Source: Sphingomonas melonis | GTDB taxonomy: Bacteria > Pseudomonadota > Alphaproteobacteria > Sphingomonadales > Sphingomonadaceae | Reading direction: 5' to 3' | Assembly: GCF_013409985.1 (NCBI RefSeq) | Contig: NZ_JACCBY010000006.1 | Coordinates: 147,976-211,975 of the forward strand | Length of the DNA: 64,000 nt | In this document: positions 59,009 through 64,000 of the stretch, one piece after another | How positions within the stretch are numbered: position 1 is the first letter of the stretch | Layout: each line of letters opens with the position of its first letter | Notes under the pieces: model-generated | Databases searched by the model: none | What the model saw: the letters and a program-made list of their open reading frames with translations, nothing else | What the model was told of the DNA's origin: nothing | Made by a program: the position numbers and the translations under genes

Positions 59009-60475
59009 TCAGGGCGCGTCGCGCAAGTCGCAGATGTCGCGGCGCAGATTGGCCTTGGCGATTGGACCGCCTTGATCGAACGCCATGTACCGGCGCACAA
59101 TCCGGTCGTACGCTGGCCACCGGACCAGGCCGTTGCCGTTCGGCTGTCCCGTCTTGACGAACTGGACCCAATAGGCCTGCAACGGCGGCTGCCCCGGTTT
59201 CGGCGAGTTGAAGACGTACCCCAATTCGCTTGCATGGCTGACGCTGCCCCTGGGCGGGGCATAATCGAACTGATACTGCCAGACGGCGCCGCCATGCGCG
59301 GTCAGGGCGTTAGAAACGGCGATGGCGGGACAGCGGAAGGTGACGTCCGCCGCCAGTTGTTCGGTGACGTCGCCGAGCCGGGAATCACGTATCGGTACGC
59401 CGCCGGGCTGCAGCCCGTACAGGCGCAGTGCGCGATCCGCGCTGGCACCGAACTCGCGCCGCACCGTCGCGGCTGCCGCGGGCAGACCACCGTGCAGCGT
59501 CAGCTCCCGGGCGTTGATCCCGATGACCAGCGGCGCGGCATTGACTTGGCCACGCGCCAATAGACGCGCGGGCGTATCCGTCAGGACTCGGCCGTCGACG
59601 ATCGACTGCAACCAGACGAAGCTGTCGTCGTCGAGGTTCGGCGCATCGACCTTGGCGTCCGCGGCCAGCACCGCTGTAACCGGCAGGGTGCGCAACTGCG
59701 CCGCGGTGGCGGCCGCCGCCAGCCCGGCTCGGCGGGCGATCTGCACGCCGATCGCCTCGTTCGCCGCGAGGCTGCGCGCGGCGGTTCCGAAGCCGGCGGT
59801 TCCGCTTTCCGCGATCGCCTGCCCGAAAAGTCCGCGCGAACCTGGGCTAAGCATGTGCAGCCCGACGTCCATCGCGCCGGCGGATTCGCCGGCGATTGTC
59901 ACGCGGGCTGGATCGCCGCCGAAGCGGGCGATGTTACGCCGAACCCAGCGCAGCGCCGCCTGTTGATCCATCAGGCCGTAATTGCCACTATGCCCGCCCT
60001 GTTCGCGGCTTAGCGCCGGGTGCGACAGGAAGCCGAGTGCGCCCAGCCGGTATTGCACGCTGACCAGAACGATGCCCTGATCGGTAATTTGCGATTCGAT
60101 CGTTCCGCCACCTGCGCCGGCGCGGTTGCTACCACCGTGGATCCAGACGAGCACCGGCAGTGTACCGTGCAGATCAGGCGTGCGAACGTCGACGAACAAG
60201 CAGTCTTCGTTGCTCGCCTCCGCAGCGGAGCGGTTCCAGTCACCATAGACGATCTGCGGACAGGCGGCATGCGGCGCCACGGCCGCGCGCGGCTGTGTCC
60301 AGTGCTTCGGTGGCTTGGGCGCACGCCAGCGCAGTGCGGCAACCGGCGGCGCGGCGAACGGTATGCCGCGGAAGATCGCGCCGTTTCCCGCCGCCTCGCC
60401 GCGGACGGGGCCGTTGTTGGTTCGCACCATCGGGCCGGGCGCCGCACCGGCAAGCGCAAGAGCGAGCGCGATCAT
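59009..60475 (-). CDS. Type-B carboxylesterase (secreted)
   Basis: A 488-residue protein with a short signal peptide (ALALALAGAAPG). VTIAGESAGAMD contains the nucleophile GESAG, and HASELGYVFNSP the catalytic His; the N-terminal FRGIPFAAPPVAALRWRAPK and EDCLFVDVRTP are typical of the carboxylesterase type-B family. Its start overlaps the SGNH gene stop by one base. In a polysaccharide operon a feruloyl- or acetyl-esterase role is likely. Confidence 0.9.
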   Translation of the reverse strand: MIALALALAGAAPGPMVRTNNGPVRGEAAGNGAIFRGIPFAAPPVAALRWRAPKPPKHWTQPRAAVAPHAACPQIVYGDWNRSAAEASNEDCLFVDVRTPDLHGTLPVLVWIHGGSNRAGAGGGTIESQITDQGIVLVSVQYRLGALGFLSHPALSREQGGHSGNYGLMDQQAALRWVRRNIARFGGDPARVTIAGESAGAMDVGLHMLSPGSRGLFGQAIAESGTAGFGTAARSLAANEAIGVQIARRAGLAAAATAAQLRTLPVTAVLAADAKVDAPNLDDDSFVWLQSIVDGRVLTDTPARLLARGQVNAAPLVIGINARELTLHGGLPAAAATVRREFGASADRALRLYGLQPGGVPIRDSRLGDVTEQLAADVTFRCPAIAVSNALTAHGGAVWQYQFDYAPPRGSVSHASELGYVFNSPKPGQPPLQAYWVQFVKTGQPNGNGLVRWPAYDRIVRRYMAFDQGGPIAKANLRRDICDLRDAP

Positions 60476-61221
60476 CAGCGCACGATCGGCCGGGGGGCGG
60501 GCTTAGCGATCGCCGTGCGGATAGCCGCTTCGGCAACCGGCGCCATCACTGCATACCCCGCCTCATTGGGATGGACGCCGTCATAGGTCCAGTCCGCCTT
60601 CAGCGCTTGGCCGTCGTGCAGCGCGGTCCAGTAATCTGCATAGGTCGCGCCGGTGCGCGCCGCATAATCCTTCATCCAGCGGTTGAGCGCTGTAATCTGG
60701 GTCGCGGTATCGAGGCCGGGCCGCCACGCGAAATGGTCCGCCGGCGGAATTGAAGCGAGAATGACCCTGATCCCGTGCGCACGCGCCAGCTCGGCCATCG
60801 ACATCAAGTTTGCTTTGGTCTGTTCGGGTGTCATCGCGCCGGTGTTGCCCGCGATGTCGTTGGTTCCGGCCATGATCTGTACCACCTGCGGGTGAAGATC
60901 AATCACATCCTGGCGGAAGCGAAGCAGCATTTGCGGCGTCGTCTGGCCGCCTATGCCTCGGCCTAGGCGACCGTTGCCGAAAAATGTCGGCACCTTGTCG
61001 TACCAGCCCTGCGTGATCGAATCGCCCATGAAAACGACGCTGACCGGGCCGGTCACTTTGGCATTGGCATCTTGATAGCGACCAAGCCAGGCAAAATCCT
61101 TGTGCAGCCGGTCTTCGGCTTCGCGTTCCCATTCCGCCTTCTGCGGGACGGTTGGTTGCGTTTGCGCGACGGCGGGGACGGCGCCGGCGGCGAGCAGGGC
61201 GGTGAGAGCGAGCTTCATCAT
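60475..61221 (-). CDS. SGNH/GDSL-type esterase
   Basis: A 248-residue secreted protein. ATG 61221 is preferred (GGAG 8 bases upstream); a GTG at 61224 is directly adjacent. Signal peptide ends AVPAVAQ. VVFMGDSITQGW (Ser), GRGIGGQTT (Gly), MAGTNDIAG (Asn) and YDGVHPNEAGY (Asp/His) form the SGNH set. Sequence resembles GDSL sialate/acetyl-xylan esterase-like proteins of polysaccharide loci. It lies between the GH97 and carboxylesterase genes in one operon. Confidence 0.9.
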   Translation of the reverse strand: MMKLALTALLAAGAVPAVAQTQPTVPQKAEWEREAEDRLHKDFAWLGRYQDANAKVTGPVSVVFMGDSITQGWYDKVPTFFGNGRLGRGIGGQTTPQMLLRFRQDVIDLHPQVVQIMAGTNDIAGNTGAMTPEQTKANLMSMAELARAHGIRVILASIPPADHFAWRPGLDTATQITALNRWMKDYAARTGATYADYWTALHDGQALKADWTYDGVHPNEAGYAVMAPVAEAAIRTAIAKPAPRPIVR

Positions 61222-61239
61222 CACGGTGTCTCCAACGGG

Positions 61240-63186
61240 TCAGCGGACGGGAGCGAGGACGGCGACCGCGCCGCCGGAGGCATTAAGGGTCAGCGCGAGG
61301 CTGTCGGTGGCTCCGAGCGTCCGGTTGGCAGTAGCCAGGTCGGTTGGCGTCGCGCCGTCCTGCCACGTGCGAGCAACGTAGCGACGCTTGCCGAGGAAGC
61401 CCAGCGACACGTTAATTGTCCGTGCGGCATCGGTCATCGCGCCGAGATACCATGTATCACCCTTGCGCCGCGCCAGTACGATTGAATGGCCTAGCGTGCC
61501 GGCGATGAAGCGCGTCTCGTCCCAGGTCGCAGGTACCTCGGCGAGGAAGTCGAGACCTGGCTGGCCGCGATAGGCGTCGGGTGTGTCGGCCACCGACTGG
61601 AGCGGGCTTTCAAACACGACGTATTTGGCGAGTTCAGCAGCACGCGTCGTCTGCGTCTGGGGGCCGATCACCGCGATCTTGAAAGTGGCCGGCGTCGCGT
61701 TGCGATAGGCGCCGGGGGTGTAGTCCAGCGGTCCGGCGAGCATACGCGTATAAGCGAGCGTAATATTATGGCGGGCGGTGATCCGCGTTGTCCACTTGTT
61801 GTATTCCGCGCCGAGTACGCCTTCCTGCGTCAGGAAGTTAGGCCATGTCCGCGTCATTCCCCAAGGATGCGTCGCACCGTGCAAATCGAGCAGCAGATGA
61901 TGTCGCGCGGTCGCGGCGGCCAGCCGATGATAGAATTCGATCATCTCCTGATCGTCGCGGTTCATGAAGTCGACCTTGATCCCTTTCGCGCCGAGCTGTT
62001 CGATCGAGGCAAGTACCGTCTCCATGTCGCGGTCTAGCAATTCCCAGTTGACCCACAGGATGAGGCCGACATCATGCTGCCGCGCATAAGTGATAAGGTT
62101 CGGCAGATCGAGTTCGGCGATCGGTTTCGTAGGATCGGCGCCGGGTAGGACGAGTGGCCCCGTACCACTGTTAACGTACCAACCATCGTCGATCATCATG
62201 TACGGTAGTTTGAGGGAGGCTGCGAAGTCGATGAAAGCCCGTTCTGTTGCGGCGTTGGACCCGGCCTTTGGTACGCTGGTGAGCAATGGGCCGGACCACC
62301 AGTCCCAGGCGGTCTTGCCCGGCTTTACCCAAGCGAAGTCGCCCTGCGGCGCTGGGTTGAGGCTGGTCAGCAGTGTGTTCTCGATCAGCTTGCCCGCATT
62401 GTCAGCGACCATGACGACCCGCCACGGCGACACCACGCCGCCGCCGACGTCGAGCTTCACCGCGATGGCGGGATCATCGGGACGTCGGGTGAGCTTCGCT
62501 GCGACGCCGAGCGCGCCGGTCTCAGTGCCGGTGAGATACATCGCGGGCCAGTTTTCGACCGCCGCCTCGGCGATCGCGATCGTCGGGCCGCCGTTTCCGG
62601 CGTCGCAAACGAGCGGCAGTTCGTAGAGGTTGTGCGGCCGGATCGCGGCAGCTTGGACGGGGTCGTATTCGCCTTCGTGGCTCGTACCGAAGCTGCCGAG
62701 ATTGAGGCCGGTGCAGGCATAGTCACCAGCGAAGGCAAATTGGGTCAGTTCGTTGGCGATCCGCAGCGTCGTCAGGTCACTTTGCTGCGGGATGGCATAG
62801 CGAAAGGCCATGCCGGTGTCGTAGGCGCGGATGATCAGGTCGAGACGGCGGTGCTTGCCCTCCGCTTCGGCCATGTGGACGACGATTTGGTTGTAGCGGT
62901 CGGCGACCGCGGCCACCTTGCCCGCAGGTAGCGTATAGCGGTCCTCACCGCGTGTCGTCTCGACGGCCGTGGTGCGAAGGCCGTTCGACAGTTTGGCGTA
63001 CTGTTCAAATTCGAGCCCGAGCGGCGAGGGGGCAACGACGGTGCGGCTCGCAACGTTGAGCGTATAGCTCGGCTGGCCGTCGTTGCTCGTAGCCAGCGTG
63101 ATCGCCAGTCGCCCATCTGGCGAGGCGATGGTCTGCGCCGCGACGGGCGTGGCGATCAGCGCGGCAGCGAGAAGCATCGTCTTCAA
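61240..63186 (-). CDS. GH97 glycoside hydrolase (alpha-galactosidase or alpha-glucosidase)
   Basis: A 648-residue secreted enzyme. The start is TTG 63186, with GGAGAAAGAACG upstream and a TTGA overlap with the preceding stop; an ATG lies 9 bases later. N-terminal signal ends PVAAQ. A beta-supersandwich (residues about 20-280) precedes the barrel with MMIDDGWY, GLILWVNWEL, GAKGIKVDFMNRDDQEM and LDLHGATHPWGMTRT. The Asp in KVDFM is the place where retaining GH97 alpha-galactosidases have their nucleophile, whereas inverting SusB-type alpha-glucosidases use Glu bases elsewhere, so I favour alpha-galactosidase. That would debranch galactomannan. Specificity is inference. Confidence 0.87.
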   Translation of the reverse strand: MKTMLLAAALIATPVAAQTIASPDGRLAITLATSNDGQPSYTLNVASRTVVAPSPLGLEFEQYAKLSNGLRTTAVETTRGEDRYTLPAGKVAAVADRYNQIVVHMAEAEGKHRRLDLIIRAYDTGMAFRYAIPQQSDLTTLRIANELTQFAFAGDYACTGLNLGSFGTSHEGEYDPVQAAAIRPHNLYELPLVCDAGNGGPTIAIAEAAVENWPAMYLTGTETGALGVAAKLTRRPDDPAIAVKLDVGGGVVSPWRVVMVADNAGKLIENTLLTSLNPAPQGDFAWVKPGKTAWDWWSGPLLTSVPKAGSNAATERAFIDFAASLKLPYMMIDDGWYVNSGTGPLVLPGADPTKPIAELDLPNLITYARQHDVGLILWVNWELLDRDMETVLASIEQLGAKGIKVDFMNRDDQEMIEFYHRLAAATARHHLLLDLHGATHPWGMTRTWPNFLTQEGVLGAEYNKWTTRITARHNITLAYTRMLAGPLDYTPGAYRNATPATFKIAVIGPQTQTTRAAELAKYVVFESPLQSVADTPDAYRGQPGLDFLAEVPATWDETRFIAGTLGHSIVLARRKGDTWYLGAMTDAARTINVSLGFLGKRRYVARTWQDGATPTDLATANRTLGATDSLALTLNASGGAVAVLAPVR

Positions 63187-63743
63187 CGTTCTTTCTCCAT
63201 CGTTGGGGTGACGTTCCAGCCACCTAGGGTCATGCGGGTCGCCTTCGCCCTGGTCGTAGGATGGCGCACGGTGACCTTCCGTGTCTCTCCCAGGAACAGC
63301 GACACGTGTTTGTCGCCAAAGCGGGCGGGCTGCACTTGGCAGCCGTCGCCGTTCATGATCGTCAGCTTGGTTTGGATCGCCGGCGTCGCGGTTCGGTTGG
63401 GAAGCGTCACGCGTAATACGGTTTCTTCGCCGATCACGGTGCCGGCCACGGCGGTTGCTAGCGTTATCGGCGCCGGCGTGGTCAGACCGTGATCGGCCGG
63501 ATCCTTGGCTCCATGCGAATGGAAATTATTCGAAAGCGCGTTGCCCGTCGCCTCGGTCGCCGTCAGGCTGACGAGCACGAGGCCGTTCGCGATCAACGCG
63601 GACGTAGGCTTACGGTTGGCTTCGCCCCCGGGAAGCAGATCCGCATCGATTGAATTGCGGGTTTGCGCACCGGCATCGCCTGTGAGCGACATCGCTGCCA
63701 ACACCCATTCGGATCCTGCCGCGCCAGAGCGTGTCGCCATCAT
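63183..63743 (-). pseudogene. C-terminal remnant of a GH2-family enzyme
   Basis: A 186-residue frame with GGGAGGACG before its ATG, so it can still be translated. Residues about 55-180 resemble the last beta-sandwiches of the GH2 enzyme at 34066: VLVSLTATEATGNALSNNF against VLVKLELIDRAGKTVADNF, then VTLPNRTATPAIQTKLTIM against VTLANHTAVPALNAKLTLV, and TLGGWNV against TLRGWNV. The catalytic barrel is missing and the first 50 residues have no visible match. It looks like a truncated copy left by deletion, though it could have been kept as a stand-alone sandwich domain. First frame of the minus-strand operon with GH97. Confidence 0.6.
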
Positions 63744-63898
63744 CGTCCTCCCTGAGCGGCGCCCTGCTGGAAGCCATTATTGCGCCGACAGGAAGCACAC
63801 CGTGCCGAAAAAGCCAAATTGAAATATGTATTGTTGACAACTGGGTGGCGACACTGCTTGGCTGCATCATCGCCACGAAGATGGCCCCCAGGGAGAGG

Positions 63899-64000
63899 AT
63901 GATGGTTTTGAGGTTCGGTACGGCTTGCGCAGCGCTCGCGCTGATGGTGGGCGCGTCGCCCGCAACGGCGCAGCAGCAGGCGGCCAGCGCCGCCGTTCCC
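63899..64000 (+). CDS. Start of a secreted-protein gene (partial, runs off the window)
   Basis: ATG at 63899 (or 63902) after GGGAGAGG opens a frame encoding a signal peptide, MMVLRFGTACAALALMVGA, cleavage near SPATAQQQ. It is divergent from the GH2-remnant/GH97 operon across 155 bases. Only about 33 codons are in the window, so the product is unknown. Confidence 0.6.
   Translation, partial: MMVLRFGTACAALALMVGASPATAQQQAASAAVP

Noticed and set aside
56686..59171. Long frames antisense to the ROK repressor and ROK kinase
   Set aside because: The sense genes have full ROK signatures; the antisense translations have none.

Overview
The window is GC-rich, densely packed DNA that looks like a chromosomal segment of an alphaproteobacterium of the Sphingomonadales (Sphingomonas-like). 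The reasons are three large TonB-dependent receptors with QDIVVTG/EIVVTG-type TonB boxes, the typical sphingomonad company of cupin_8 proteins and a tryptophan-halogenase-like flavoprotein next to those receptors, ROK and LacI regulators, and many Tat or Sec signal peptides on glycosidases. I see no rRNA, CRISPR array, integrase or insertion sequence, and recognised no tRNA gene. Taxonomy is inferred from gene content only.

Layout. (1) 26-1945: a GAF-GGDEF-EAL cyclic-di-GMP protein. (2) 2525-10676: the most unusual part, an accessory block. A metallo-beta-lactamase-fold protein is divergent from a tight ten-gene operon: an acyl-carrier-protein-like protein, an XRE repressor, an ImmA/IrrE metalloprotease, a papain-like cysteine protease, a thymidylate-synthase-like protein, an all-alpha (possibly MazG-like) protein, a membrane-anchored dCTP-deaminase/dUTPase-fold protein lacking the catalytic Glu, a protein of the 5-hmdU-DNA-kinase helical-domain family, a three-helix membrane protein and an AcpS-type phosphopantetheinyl transferase. 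I do not recognise this combination as a described system. Its composition (stress-cleavable repressor pair, second protease, nucleotide and base-modification folds, carrier protein plus its own activating enzyme) suggests a defence or DNA-damage-response system. (3) 10869-14917: a TetR-controlled redox cassette (PaaI thioesterase, TetR, SDR, Old Yellow Enzyme, quinone oxidoreductase), then a small DksA/TraR zinc-finger protein.

(4) 15584-32216: a catabolic regulon around a LacI-type regulator. It holds two non-biosynthetic HisD-type dehydrogenases, an alpha/beta-hydrolase fused to a SnoaL-like protein, a bicupin, a TonB receptor, an MFS transporter, and a minus-strand operon HisD2-SDR-MetE-like-HpcH aldolase-EamA exporter-GH13 alpha-glucosidase. 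A palindrome close to TGCATTCGAATGCA occurs at five transcription-start regions here, which ties the genes into one regulon. The substrate is not evident.

(5) 32935-64000: polysaccharide utilisation. GH2, ROK kinase, TonB receptor, halogenase-like protein and FucP-type sugar transporter are followed by an overlapping operon GH5-GH26-CE2-CE4 that reads as acetylated mannan degradation. A third TonB receptor with a cupin_8 protein follows, then GH9 endoglucanase, a ROK repressor, a divergent ROK sugar kinase, and an operon with a GH2 C-terminal remnant, GH97, SGNH esterase and type-B carboxylesterase. Together these would cut, deacetylate, import and phosphorylate oligosaccharides from (galacto/gluco)mannan and beta-glucan. 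A secreted-protein gene begins at 63899 and runs off the window.
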